A stretch of DNA of 64,000 bases from Flavobacterium psychraerolatum (GTDB lineage: Bacteria > Bacteroidota > Bacteroidia > Flavobacteriales > Flavobacteriaceae): positions 1 to 64,000 of the forward strand of contig NZ_JAOQMX010000003.1 of NCBI RefSeq assembly GCF_025960985.1. Direction: 5' to 3'. The translations under genes and the position numbers were made by a program. Under the pieces are notes generated by a model. The model saw nothing but the letters and a program-made list of their open reading frames with translations, had not been told where the DNA came from and searched no databases. Of the stretch, positions 37,405 through 46,628 are shown one piece after another; position 1 is the stretch's first letter, and each line of letters begins with the position of its first letter.

Positions 37405-38544
37405 ATGTCCGGAATCTATATCCACATCCCTTTTTGCAAGCAGGCTTGTAATTATTGCGACTTTCATTTTTCGACTTCTATGAAAAAGAAAGACGAAATG
37501 GTTTTGGCTATTGCCAAAGAAATTCGGTTGCGCAAAAATGAGGGGCAAAATAAGGACGAATTGTCGAAGGTTGAAACCATTTATTTTGGAGGAGGAACAC
37601 CTTCCGTTTTGAGTTTAGATGAGATAAATTTTTTAATTGAAACAGTTTATGCAAACTATGCTGTTGTCGATAATCCCGAAATCACTCTAGAAGCCAATCC
37701 GGATGATCTATCTGAAGAACGAATTATAGCTTTTTCGAAAAGTAAAATTAATAGACTAAGTATTGGTGTTCAGTCGTTTTTTGAAGATGATTTGAAGATG
37801 ATGAATCGTGCACACAATTCAGAAGAAGCCATCAAATGTCTGGCAGTAGCCACACAATACTTTGATAATATTTCACTTGATTTGATTTATGGTGTCCCAG
37901 GAATGACCAACAATAAATGGCGACAAAATATTGAAACGGCTTTGAGTTTTGGCATTCCGCACATATCTAGTTATGCTTTAACTGTAGAGCCCAAAACGGC
38001 GCTCAAGAAATTGATAGAAACCGGTCAGGTTGCCGAACCTAGTGATGCAGTGGCTCAAGAGCACTTTATGATTTTGGTCGACACCTTAGAGAAAAATAAT
38101 TTTATCCATTACGAACTCTCTAATTTTGGTAAAGAAAATTATTTTTCGAAAAACAATTCTAGCTATTGGTTGGGTAAAAAATATATAGGTGTTGGTCCTT
38201 CCGCTCACAGTTATGACGGTAAATTGCGCAGTTGGAATATCGCTAATAATGGATTATATCTCAAATCTATTCAAAATGATGCGCTACCTAGTGAAGCGGA
38301 AATTCTATCCACTGCAGACCGTTACAATGAATATGTTATGACTGGATTGCGAACGATTTGGGGTGTTTCATTAGAACGGGTTGAAACCGAATTTGGATCA
38401 AGTTATTTTGAGTATTTGAAAAAACATTCTCAGAAATTCTTATCTGATGATTTACTTTTTATAGAAAATGATATTCTAAAACCAACACAAAAAGGAAAAT
38501 TCCTAACGGATGGAATTGCGAGTGATTTGTTTTATCTAGTATAA
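37405..38544 (+). CDS. hemW: HemW-type radical SAM protein
   Basis: A 379-residue radical-SAM protein related to coproporphyrinogen dehydrogenase. The cluster motif is CKQACNYC (CX3CX2C, Cys11, Cys15, Cys18). Other blocks are TIYFGGGTPSVLS, LEANPDDL, RLSIGVQSFFEDDLKMMNRAH, ISLDLIYGVPGM and GVGPSAHSY. HemW proteins bind heme and act in heme delivery rather than in HemN oxidation. It follows ruvC on the same strand. Confidence 0.92.
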   Translation: MSGIYIHIPFCKQACNYCDFHFSTSMKKKDEMVLAIAKEIRLRKNEGQNKDELSKVETIYFGGGTPSVLSLDEINFLIETVYANYAVVDNPEITLEANPDDLSEERIIAFSKSKINRLSIGVQSFFEDDLKMMNRAHNSEEAIKCLAVATQYFDNISLDLIYGVPGMTNNKWRQNIETALSFGIPHISSYALTVEPKTALKKLIETGQVAEPSDAVAQEHFMILVDTLEKNNFIHYELSNFGKENYFSKNNSSYWLGKKYIGVGPSAHSYDGKLRSWNIANNGLYLKSIQNDALPSEAEILSTADRYNEYVMTGLRTIWGVSLERVETEFGSSYFEYLKKHSQKFLSDDLLFIENDILKPTQKGKFLTDGIASDLFYLV

Positions 38545-38697
38545 ATACGATGATCAGAATGGTTAGCGTTATTATATTCAAAAGTAATCTGTTTCAATTC
38601 CTCCTAATTTCAAGTAACTTCTTTGTATCTTACCTTTATAAAAAATGATTATGAACTTTTCTCTTTCATTATATCTTAAGTTTAAACTAATATCGTT

Positions 38698-39063
38698 ATG
38701 AATTTAGAAAATTATTATGAATATTGCCTATCCAAAAAAGGTGTAACCGAGCACTTTCCATTTGACGAAAACACGTTGGTTTTTAAAGTAGGAGGAAAAA
38801 TGTTTGCATTAAGTTCATTAAGTCAATGGGAGCAAGAAATACCTAAGGTCAACCTAAAGTGTAATCCAGAGCGTGCACAAGAGTTACGCGCAGAATATGA
38901 TTCTATCGTACCTGGATATCACATGAGTAAGGTGCACTGGAACACGATTGCGATCAATCAAGAAGTACAAGATGTTCTAGTGAAAGAATTAATAGATCAT
39001 TCGTATGAGCTTGTTATAGGAAGTCTAACCAAAAAACTTCGAAATGAGCTTCAAAATTTATAG
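38698..39063 (+). CDS. MmcQ/YjbR family protein
   Basis: A 121-residue small protein with the YjbR-like fold. Blocks are KGVTEHFPFDENTLVFKVGGKMFAL, VNLKCNPERAQELRAEY and PGYHMSKVHWNTIAI. Such proteins are called DNA-binding by fold similarity, but function is poorly defined. It precedes a signalling cluster by 119 bases. Confidence 0.9.
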   Translation: MNLENYYEYCLSKKGVTEHFPFDENTLVFKVGGKMFALSSLSQWEQEIPKVNLKCNPERAQELRAEYDSIVPGYHMSKVHWNTIAINQEVQDVLVKELIDHSYELVIGSLTKKLRNELQNL

Positions 39064-39181
39064 TTTTCCATTGGTCGATACATTTTAACGTCTCACCTAG
39101 CAGGATAAAAAAAGCAGCGAATAGATTTACTGCCTTTAAAATATATAAGTATCTTTAAATCCAAACTGATATTCAAATTCA

Positions 39182-39595
39182 ATGAACAAGGCTTTAAACA
39201 TACTTTTAATAGAAGACGATGAAATTGAAGTAATGAAATTCAATCGTGTGGTGAGCAAATTAAAATTAAATCATAAAATCATAGAAGCAAATAATGGTGA
39301 AGAAGCAATTGAAATTTTAAAAACCAAAGACATAGTTCCAGATATTATTGTTCTGGATTTAAATATGCCTAAAATCAATGGAATTGAGTTCCTAGGTATT
39401 TTGAAAGCAGATGAGTACTTAAAATACATACCCATTATCATATTGTCTACCTCAAACCATCAAAAGGATTTATTGGAATGTTACCGTATCGGTATTGCGG
39501 GATATGTTATCAAACCATTAAAATATGAGGATTATGTAGAGAGAATCACCAAACTCGTCGAGTACTGGAGTTTGAATGAGTTAATTACAAATTAG
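39182..39595 (+). CDS. Single-domain response regulator
   Basis: A 137-residue CheY-like receiver with no output domain. The acidic pocket is in LLIEDDEIEVMKF, the phosphoacceptor is Asp59 in IIVLDLNMPKING, and the Thr/Ser and Lys switch residues are in IIILSTSNH and GYVIKPLKYEDY. It resembles the Rcp/Spo0F-type relay receivers. It is 58 bases upstream of a sensor kinase and is the natural first acceptor in a phosphorelay with the Hpt protein downstream. Confidence 0.93.
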   Translation: MNKALNILLIEDDEIEVMKFNRVVSKLKLNHKIIEANNGEEAIEILKTKDIVPDIIVLDLNMPKINGIEFLGILKADEYLKYIPIIILSTSNHQKDLLECYRIGIAGYVIKPLKYEDYVERITKLVEYWSLNELITN

Positions 39596-39653
39596 GTAAC
39601 TTTAATTGGCATTCTTATTCGATTTTAAATAAATTTATCTAAATTTTAAAAAG

Positions 39654-41951
39654 ATGGCAGGATTAAAATTGAATTTTGATGAAGATAGTTTTAATAGATT
39701 ATTCCCTTTTTATATCCAAATAAATTCAAAAATGGAAGTTTTGAGTTTTGGTAAAAGTCTTAGAAAACATTGCTTAAACCTCCAAGAAAAATCACTTTTC
39801 AATTCAGAATTTATAATCCGACAGCCTAGAATACATTTAATTTTATTTGACAAAATAACAAATTACACAAACAAAGACGTAGTAATTGAACATATTCAAA
39901 CTAAACTAACATTAAGAGGTCAGTTTGAACATATTGAAGATACGCTTTTATTTGTAGGGGCACCGTGGTTTACTTCGATGAATGAGGTTAATGAGGCCGG
40001 GTTGTCAAAAAAGGATTTTGCTCACCACAATTCAACATTTGATTTACTACAGTTTGTTAATAAGGTTGAGAACACTTCCAAGCAATTAACCGAAATGCTT
40101 GCAACTATTAATTCTCAAAAAAATCAATTCAAAAAGGATCAAGAAGAGTTGAATAGACTTTCTTATGTAGCCAGTGCAAACATTAATGGTGTAGTATTTA
40201 CGACCCTGGACGGGACCATCAGTTGGTGCAACGATGCTTTCCTCTCTTTGACAGGCCATTCTAGACCAGAAATCATAGGTAAAACACCCATCCAAATTGG
40301 TAGAATTAAGGATACAGATAAAGCGGAAATCACAAAAATGGTCAATTCTTTTTACGCGGGCGATTCTTTTGAAGTAGAATTGTTACATGCTAAAAAAAAT
40401 GATTTACCCTTCTGGTCTAGAGTAAAAGGACAGCCAATATATGACAAAAAAGGAAACGTAACACAGTATTTTGCAATCTTAGAAGATATTTCACTTAAAA
40501 AAAAATATGATGAAAGTTTAGAGATAGAAAAAGAAAAATACCGTAGTATTATTGCTAATATGAATTTGGGGTTACTAGAAGTAGATTTAGACGATAATAT
40601 TACTTTAGCTAACCTCAGTTTTATAGAAATGAGTGGATACTCTCTTGAGGAACTACTAGGTAACAGAGCCAAAACACTATTAATAGATACTGAAAGCAAA
40701 GAAATTTTGGAATCTAAACAAATAATGCGTACTAAAGGAATTACAGACTCTTATGAAGTAAAAGCACTTAATAAGAATAGAGATAGTAAAACATGGCTTA
40801 TTAGTGGGGCACCCAATTATAATATACATGGTGAAATAATTGGTTCTATCGGGATTCATTTGGATATCACCGAACAAAAAGAGCAAAAAGAACAGTTGTA
40901 TCTACTATCGTTAATTGCACAAAAAAATATAAATGCCGTAATAATCTGTGATGCCAAGGGTAGAATTGAGTGGGTAAACAGTAGTTTCTTAAAAATGTCC
41001 GGATATGCCGAAGAGGAAGTTTTGAACCAAAATCCAGGTGTTTTACTACAGGGTAAAGAATCAGCCCCAGAAACAATTGCTTACTTGTCGGAGCAACTAT
41101 CCAAAGGATTACCGTTTAAATGTGAAATAATTAATTACTCAAAAGATAAAAGAAAATATTGGGTACGTTTACAAGGGCAAGCTCTGTATGACAAAAAGGG
41201 CAATATTACTAAGTTTTTTGCCATTGAAGAAGATATTACATCTCAAAAAATGCTAGAACAACAAAAGGAAGGTTTAATTAACGATTTGGCTAAAACGAAT
41301 AAAGAATTAGAGGAATACGCTCAGATTGTTTCTCACGATTTAAAATCTCCTTTACGAAGTATCAATTCATTAATTACTTGGATTAAGGATGAAAACGAAG
41401 GTAATTTCACAAATGACACCACTAAGTATTTTTCCTTAATTGAAAGTAAGGTCGAAAAAATGGACCATTTAATTGAAGGTATTTTAACTTATTCAAAAAT
41501 TGACAAGGAGGAAACTAGAAGCGAAAGTGTAAACACAAACGATATCGTATCTACTATAATTGATATTATCCATATTCCAGATCACATACAGGTCCTAATC
41601 AAGAACCCAATGCCTATTATTAAAGCGGATCGTTTTCGAATTCAGCAGTTGTTTCAAAATTTAATTGGTAATGCTGTAAATTATATTGATAAAGAGAAAG
41701 GTTTGGTCGAAATATCTTCAGAAGAATTTGATGACTGTTGTATCTTCTCAGTAAAAGATAATGGAGAGGGAATACCAAAAGAGATTCATTCAAAAATATT
41801 CGAAACTTTTAAAATTTTTACCACTAGTAAACATTCTACAGGTTTAGGACTTTCAATTGTCCAAAAAATAGTGCTATTTTACAAAGGTCAAATATGGCTC
41901 GAAAGTGAAGTAAGTGTAGGGACAACTTTCTTTATTAAATTATATAAATAA
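39654..41951 (+). CDS. HNOBA-PAS-PAS-PAS sensor histidine kinase
   Basis: A 765-residue soluble kinase. Residues about 8-160 resemble HNOBA, the H-NOX-associated domain of soluble guanylate cyclase: FNRLFPFYIQINSKMEVLSF, GKSLRKHCLNL, IIRQPRI, LRGQFEHIEDTLLFVGAPWF, then a helical coiled-coil linker. Three PAS domains follow (about 170-290, 295-410, 420-540), two with PAC-type ends such as YFAILEDISLKK. The H box is AQIVSHDLKSPL (His561). ATPase blocks are LFQNLIGNAVNYID, DNGEGIP and STGLGLSIVQKI. There is no receiver domain and no membrane helix. Confidence 0.9.
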   Translation: MAGLKLNFDEDSFNRLFPFYIQINSKMEVLSFGKSLRKHCLNLQEKSLFNSEFIIRQPRIHLILFDKITNYTNKDVVIEHIQTKLTLRGQFEHIEDTLLFVGAPWFTSMNEVNEAGLSKKDFAHHNSTFDLLQFVNKVENTSKQLTEMLATINSQKNQFKKDQEELNRLSYVASANINGVVFTTLDGTISWCNDAFLSLTGHSRPEIIGKTPIQIGRIKDTDKAEITKMVNSFYAGDSFEVELLHAKKNDLPFWSRVKGQPIYDKKGNVTQYFAILEDISLKKKYDESLEIEKEKYRSIIANMNLGLLEVDLDDNITLANLSFIEMSGYSLEELLGNRAKTLLIDTESKEILESKQIMRTKGITDSYEVKALNKNRDSKTWLISGAPNYNIHGEIIGSIGIHLDITEQKEQKEQLYLLSLIAQKNINAVIICDAKGRIEWVNSSFLKMSGYAEEEVLNQNPGVLLQGKESAPETIAYLSEQLSKGLPFKCEIINYSKDKRKYWVRLQGQALYDKKGNITKFFAIEEDITSQKMLEQQKEGLINDLAKTNKELEEYAQIVSHDLKSPLRSINSLITWIKDENEGNFTNDTTKYFSLIESKVEKMDHLIEGILTYSKIDKEETRSESVNTNDIVSTIIDIIHIPDHIQVLIKNPMPIIKADRFRIQQLFQNLIGNAVNYIDKEKGLVEISSEEFDDCCIFSVKDNGEGIPKEIHSKIFETFKIFTTSKHSTGLGLSIVQKIVLFYKGQIWLESEVSVGTTFFIKLYK

Positions 41952-42004
41952 CGCAAAATTAACAGTGTTTTAAGTTTACATAAACTCCTGTTTTATAATA
42001 ACTA

Positions 42005-42328
42005 ATGACAATGGAAAACCCTAATTTAGACTATATAAACAAATTATCAGGTGATAATAACGAGTTCAAATTTAAATTGATTACTATACTTAAAAAAGAA
42101 TTCCCATTGGAGATCGAACAATATTTTAAAGAATTAGAAGATAATAATTTTTCAAAGGTCGCCCTAGCTGTTCATAAATTAAAGCACAAAATTTCTATTC
42201 TAGGTCTCGAAAAAAGTTATTATATTGCTTCAGATTATGAAGACAATCTGAAAAACAATTCTTTAATTTTGCAAGATGAATTTCAAAACATTTTAAAAAA
42301 CATTCAAGAGTTTGTAATACAATTATAA
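42005..42328 (+). CDS. Free-standing Hpt phosphotransfer protein
   Basis: A 107-residue all-helical protein. The Hpt signature is in ALAVHKLKHKISILGL, where His57 is the likely phosphoacceptor in the HxLKH context. Size and helix spacing fit a monomeric Hpt. It sits between the kinase (53 bases) and a LytTR response regulator (11 bases), as expected for the transfer step between two receivers. Confidence 0.85.
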   Translation: MTMENPNLDYINKLSGDNNEFKFKLITILKKEFPLEIEQYFKELEDNNFSKVALAVHKLKHKISILGLEKSYYIASDYEDNLKNNSLILQDEFQNILKNIQEFVIQL

Positions 42329-42339
42329 TTCTCGTATAA

Positions 42340-43044
42340 ATGAAATGTATTATTATTGATGACGAAGAAATGGCTAGAGCAATTATAGCCCAATTTTTAA
42401 GTAATTATACGCTTATAGATATGGTGGCTGAATTCTCTATTCCTACTGATGCTATGAAGTATTTAAATCAAAATCCTGTTGATTTAATTTTCTTAGACAT
42501 CCATATGCCTCAATTTTCAGGTTTTGATTTTATTCAAACTATAAAAAATCCTCCAAATATTATATTAATAACTTCTGATAGGAATTTTGCTATTGAAGCT
42601 TTTGAATATAAATGTATTGTTGACTATTTGGTTAAGCCTATTACCGAAGCTCGTTTTTTAAAAGCTATACAAAAACTACAAGCTATACAAGCTCCTTTAT
42701 TGGCTACTACTTCATTAGAAATAGAGAAGAATTCAAATGATTTTTATATAAATGTTAATCGAAAATTAATTAAAATAAATTTTCAATCGGTAACTATTAT
42801 TGAAGCCAAAGGAGACTACATTCATATTAAAACTGACAACAAAAATTATATTGTTCATTCAACCCTAAAAAAAATAGAAGTCAAATTACCTATAGATCTA
42901 TTCTTAAAAGTACATCGTTCTTTTATTATAAATATTAAAAAAATCATTGATATTGAAGACAATAGTGTATTAATAGGGAGCGATATTGTTCCAATAAGTA
43001 GATCGAATAGATTAGAATTACTTAATAGAATCAATATTATATAA
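42340..43044 (+). CDS. LytTR-family response regulator
   Basis: A 234-residue regulator. The receiver (residues 1-120) has CIIIDDEEMARAII, the phosphoacceptor Asp53 in LIFLDIHMPQFSG and DYLVKPITEARF. The C-terminal LytTR DNA-binding domain (about 135-234) has VTIIEAKGDYIHIKTDNKNY and LKVHRSFIINIKKI. It is the DNA-binding output of the cluster. Target sites cannot be named. Confidence 0.93.
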   Translation: MKCIIIDDEEMARAIIAQFLSNYTLIDMVAEFSIPTDAMKYLNQNPVDLIFLDIHMPQFSGFDFIQTIKNPPNIILITSDRNFAIEAFEYKCIVDYLVKPITEARFLKAIQKLQAIQAPLLATTSLEIEKNSNDFYINVNRKLIKINFQSVTIIEAKGDYIHIKTDNKNYIVHSTLKKIEVKLPIDLFLKVHRSFIINIKKIIDIEDNSVLIGSDIVPISRSNRLELLNRINII

Positions 43045-43165
43045 GTATAATATTGTTAATTAAACAAATATTGACATTTAATCGATTACAATAGCTGTTT
43101 TATCTATTTTTATCTATATTGGTTAGTATATAAGAAAACCGATGGAAACAAAATCTTAAACTACA

Positions 43166-43489
43166 ATGACCATAGAAACAAGCAATTCTGTCAATGATAT
43201 TGCAGGGTACTTTTTGATATCGAAACGATGGACAATGGATAACGATAAAAACATAACCTTTGTAAGAGAAAAATCTTTAGGTTATTGTTATAACTTAAAA
43301 TGGGCTGGTCCAATAGATAAATCCGAAATTGAAAAACTAAATAAGAACAAAGAAACAACAGTTGCGGTAAGTTACGCGATATTAAAACCTTTTTTAGTAT
43401 TCGAAAAGAATGAGTTTGTAGTACCAAATACGTCAGAAGTTCGAAAAAAAATAGGCCTTGACACTGATACTCTAAAGTATGCAAATTAG
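43166..43489 (+). CDS. Hypothetical protein
   Basis: A 107-residue soluble protein of unknown function, with no signal peptide or known motif. Distinct stretches are SKRWTMDNDKNITFVREKS and AILKPFLVFEKNEFVVPNTS. Codon use is like the neighbours. It follows the LytTR regulator by 121 bases and may be a target or simply a neighbour. Confidence 0.6.
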   Translation: MTIETSNSVNDIAGYFLISKRWTMDNDKNITFVREKSLGYCYNLKWAGPIDKSEIEKLNKNKETTVAVSYAILKPFLVFEKNEFVVPNTSEVRKKIGLDTDTLKYAN

Positions 43490-43585
43490 AAAAAAAAACA
43501 ACCTTTTCAACTTCAATAAGTATCCATTCACCGAAGACCTATCCTTCGCTTAACGAAAATTCGTATTATTAATTGAAAACATTTT

Positions 43586-43593
43586 TATCTTTG
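43586..43593 (+). promoter_or_regulatory. Isolated -7 promoter box
   Basis: TATCTTTG matches the strongest form of the Bacteroidota -7 element, without a coding start soon after. A terminator lies 127 bases downstream. No -33 TTG at standard spacing is seen. Confidence 0.4.
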
Positions 43594-43599
43594 TAAAAG

Positions 43600-43747
43600 A
43601 AACTGGTAGTAAGTACATTTGAATTTCAAACTTAAGTATATGTATATCAATTTCTAACATTTATAATAACCAAATAATTCCAAAAACAAATTAATTGGCA
43701 ACTATTTTGCGTAGTTGAAAAGGCTGCTGCCACGAGCAGTCTTTTTT
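43600..43747 (+). ncRNA. Candidate small RNA
   Basis: The stretch runs from a TATCTTTG box to a terminator hairpin and contains no reading frame. It could instead be the long 3' end of the hypothetical gene ending at 43489. Family unknown. Confidence 0.3.
43720..43747 (+). terminator. Rho-independent terminator
   Basis: AAGGCTGCT and AGCAGTCTT pair over nine bases with one G-T, loop GCCACG, followed by T6. Confidence 0.7.
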
Positions 43748-43841
43748 GTTTATAATAAAAAATTCAGTTCTAATTTTAATATAATCTCGTTTATTTTTTC
43801 CAATTTATTAAAAATAATAACTTAGCGCTATATCAGAATAG

Positions 43842-44027
43842 ATGTATAAAGTGATAATCAAAAAAATTACAAATAAGTTCTTAACAAAGTGGCTATTTGA
43901 TGCAGCATTTTTTATGCATATGAAAAAATCTACCGCGATGGATAAATTAAGAAATTATTATATCACCAGCTCTTTAAAATTTGGATTTATACCAAAAGAT
44001 CAATACTTTCCCTTGAATATTCTTTAA
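43842..44027 (+). CDS. Possible small protein
   Basis: A 61-residue frame starting with ATG in an otherwise gene-free interval. It is basic and Phe/Tyr/Lys-rich (TNKFLTKWLFDAAFFMHMKK). No family is recognised and no clear Shine-Dalgarno is seen. It could be a chance frame. Confidence 0.25.
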   Translation: MYKVIIKKITNKFLTKWLFDAAFFMHMKKSTAMDKLRNYYITSSLKFGFIPKDQYFPLNIL

Positions 44028-44118
44028 AAATTATTTTCCATTTAGAATAAATTGATATACAATACAGATAAAATCGTTAGCTTTGATTTAAATAAAGAAA
44101 CTAGCTGCGTAAAGTACT

Positions 44119-44814
44119 ATGAAAGATCAAATAAAAAAGTTTTTAAATGAGGATCAAGATCCAAAAGCAATTGAAAAAATAACTTCAAAATTGCAGGATC
44201 TTTTAATGAAAAATGAAGAAGTCGGTTATATTGGTGTTCAAAAAAAACCCGCGATAACCGTTTTACCTGATAGTATTGTATTGACCAATAAACGTATCAT
44301 TTTATGCAAACCTAAGAACTTAGGCCTATCAATGGATTTTGTAGATTATGATTGGGAAGATGTGGCTGGTACTTTTGTGAAAGAAAATATACTCGGGTCG
44401 GAGTTCTCATTTTCAACCAAAACAGATCTAACAATATCCATAGATTACATACCAAAAACACAGGCTCGTAAATTGTATACTTTTGCCAAAGAGCAAATGG
44501 ATAATTTAAAAAATGTTTCGGTAGTTGTGGAAGCAATTATCCCTCCACCAATAAACTATAAAGAAGTAGAAGAAGTGGATATAGAGGAAGTGGAAACCGA
44601 AGAAGTTACAAATTATGCCGAAATCGTTTCTGTAGTACCACCGCAATATCAAAACATTCAGACTGATAGTATATCACAGGAAAAATCAATGAAAGATTTA
44701 TCTTCTGAAGAACTATTTGAAAAATTGCAGAATTTCAAAAAATTATTAGACAATGGTTTGATTCTTCAAGGAGAATATGATACGTTGAAAAAAGAGATTA
44801 TGAGTTATATGTAA
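44119..44814 (+). CDS. PH-like domain protein with SHOCT tail
   Basis: A 231-residue soluble protein. The first 130 residues look like the bacterial PH/YokE-type domain (EEVGYIGVQKKPAITVLPDS, VLTNKRIILCKPK, DWEDVAGTFVKE). A Glu/Val-rich linker follows. The last 35 residues form a SHOCT motif (SSEELFEKLQNFKKLLDNGL, then ILQGEYDTLKKEIM). SHOCT tails often mediate oligomerisation. Its role is unknown. Confidence 0.85.
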   Translation: MKDQIKKFLNEDQDPKAIEKITSKLQDLLMKNEEVGYIGVQKKPAITVLPDSIVLTNKRIILCKPKNLGLSMDFVDYDWEDVAGTFVKENILGSEFSFSTKTDLTISIDYIPKTQARKLYTFAKEQMDNLKNVSVVVEAIIPPPINYKEVEEVDIEEVETEEVTNYAEIVSVVPPQYQNIQTDSISQEKSMKDLSSEELFEKLQNFKKLLDNGLILQGEYDTLKKEIMSYM

Positions 44815-44824
44815 TCTCTAGAAT

Positions 44825-44864
44825 AAAAAAAATGCCTTATTTTCGTAAATAAGGCATTTTTTTT
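44825..44864. terminator. Bidirectional terminator
   Basis: ATGCCTTAT and ATAAGGCAT form a stem extended by A8 and T8. It lies between the convergent PH/SHOCT and pckA genes. Confidence 0.9.
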
Positions 44865-44956
44865 ATTTAAAATCAACAATTAATTTCAAAAAAACAAAAT
44901 TTATTACTTGTGTAAGTTACTTTGTGCTTTCAAAAAGTGTTACGCCTTTTAGCAAA

Positions 44957-46555
44957 CTAAACTTTTGGCGCTCCTGCCAAAATTTCCTCATTCGCATATG
45001 AGGAAAACTGTTCAAAGTTGACTCTAAACTTATTAGCTAAATCTTTAGCTTTACTATCATATAAATCTTTATCATTCCACGTATTTCTTGGATTTAAAAT
45101 CTCATCTGGAACATTTGGACACGATTGCGGAATTGCCATTCCAAATACCGAGTGGTTTTCATAATTTACTTCATCCAACTCGCCATGCAGAGCTGCATCG
45201 ATCATAGCACGGGTATATTTTAACTTCATTCTGGATCCCGTTCCATAAGCACCACCTGTCCAACCTGTATTAACTAGCCAAACAGTTGCATCTTCATCTT
45301 TTATTTTCTCACTTAACATTTCGGCATATCGAGTAGGATGCAAAGGCATAAAAGGAGCTCCAAAACAAGCAGAAAAATTGGGTGTGGGTTCAGTAATCCC
45401 TGCTTCAGTTCCTGCTATTTTTGCGGTATAACCCGATATAAAATGGTAAGCAGCTTGCCCAGCTGTCAATCTAGAAATTGGAGGTAAGATACCAAACGAA
45501 TCTGCCGTTAAGAAAAAGATGTTTTTAGGATTTTGTCCGCTTGAACCGGGTTGAATTGTTTCAATATGCTCAATTGGGTAACTCACTCTCGTATTTGGAG
45601 TGATTGAAACATCAGTGTAATCTACTTCGTTTGTTCCTTTTTTGTACACTATATTCTCAAGTAAAGCACCTTTTTTAATAGCCCTAAAGATGTCAGGCTC
45701 ATTTTCTTCAGATAAGTTAACTACTTTGGCGTAGCATCCCCCTTCAAAATTAAAAATGGTATTCTCTGGAGTCCACCCATGTTCATCGTCACCAATTAAC
45801 TTTCGTTTTGGATCCGCAGACAAAGTAGTTTTCCCCGTTCCAGACAATCCAAAAAATATTGCCGTTTCATCATTAGTCCCCACATTGGCACTACAATGCA
45901 TAGAGAGTACATTACGGGTCACAGGAAGTATAAAATTCAAAGCAGAAAAAATTCCTTTTTTCATTTCGCCAGTATATCCCGTACCTCCAATCATGGCGAT
46001 TTTTCGAGTAAAATTTAATATCGCAAAATTACCTTGCCTAGTATGGTCAACCTCTGGGTCAGCTAGAAAACTAGGAGCACACAGTACCGTCCAATCAGCG
46101 GTAAAAGTGGCTAATTCATCTTCTTTTAAACGCAAAAACATATTGTGACAAAATAAATTTGCCCAAGCGGTCTCGGTAACTACTCGCACGTTGAGTCGGT
46201 AACTTGGGTCTGCACACACATAAGCGTCACGTACATACAATTCCTTGTTGGACAAGTAAGCCGTTAGCTTATCATACAATGCATCAAAATTAGCAGGAGT
46301 AAAAGGAATGTTTACATTTCCCCACCAAACATCCTTTTCAGTAATAACATCCTTTACAATAAAGCGGTCTAGAGGTGAACGGCCAGAAAACTTTCCGGTG
46401 TTAATCTCCAAAGCTCCCGTGCTAGTTTCTGATCCTTGTCCTGCTGCTATGGTTCTTTCCTGCAGTTCTTCAGGAGATAATTGGTAATGAATTTGAGTAT
46501 TCTCAATGCCAAGATAGTCAATCGATGGTATTGTATGTAAGGTATTCTCGTTCAT
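44957..46555 (-). CDS. pckA: Phosphoenolpyruvate carboxykinase (ATP)
   Basis: Gluconeogenic enzyme that decarboxylates oxaloacetate to PEP using ATP. The 532-residue product has SGRSPLDRFIV, ALNFILPVTRNVLSMHCSAN, the kinase-1a P-loop GLSGTGKTTLSADP, LIGDDEHGW (metal-binding Asp), NFEGGCYAKV, and LVNTGWTGGAYGTGSRMKL. Length is normal. A TACCTTTA -7-like box lies upstream. It is monocistronic and shares a terminator downstream. Confidence 0.97.
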   Translation of the reverse strand: MNENTLHTIPSIDYLGIENTQIHYQLSPEELQERTIAAGQGSETSTGALEINTGKFSGRSPLDRFIVKDVITEKDVWWGNVNIPFTPANFDALYDKLTAYLSNKELYVRDAYVCADPSYRLNVRVVTETAWANLFCHNMFLRLKEDELATFTADWTVLCAPSFLADPEVDHTRQGNFAILNFTRKIAMIGGTGYTGEMKKGIFSALNFILPVTRNVLSMHCSANVGTNDETAIFFGLSGTGKTTLSADPKRKLIGDDEHGWTPENTIFNFEGGCYAKVVNLSEENEPDIFRAIKKGALLENIVYKKGTNEVDYTDVSITPNTRVSYPIEHIETIQPGSSGQNPKNIFFLTADSFGILPPISRLTAGQAAYHFISGYTAKIAGTEAGITEPTPNFSACFGAPFMPLHPTRYAEMLSEKIKDEDATVWLVNTGWTGGAYGTGSRMKLKYTRAMIDAALHGELDEVNYENHSVFGMAIPQSCPNVPDEILNPRNTWNDKDLYDSKAKDLANKFRVNFEQFSSYANEEILAGAPKV

Positions 46556-46628
46556 AATATAGTTGTGTTTAGCGTTTGATATTGCACATACTAAAGGTAA
46601 CTAAATATAACAAAATAGTGCTAAAATT

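Noticed and set aside
45756..46148. 130-codon frame antisense to pckA
   Set aside because: Mirror of a conserved gene with biased codons; no family features.
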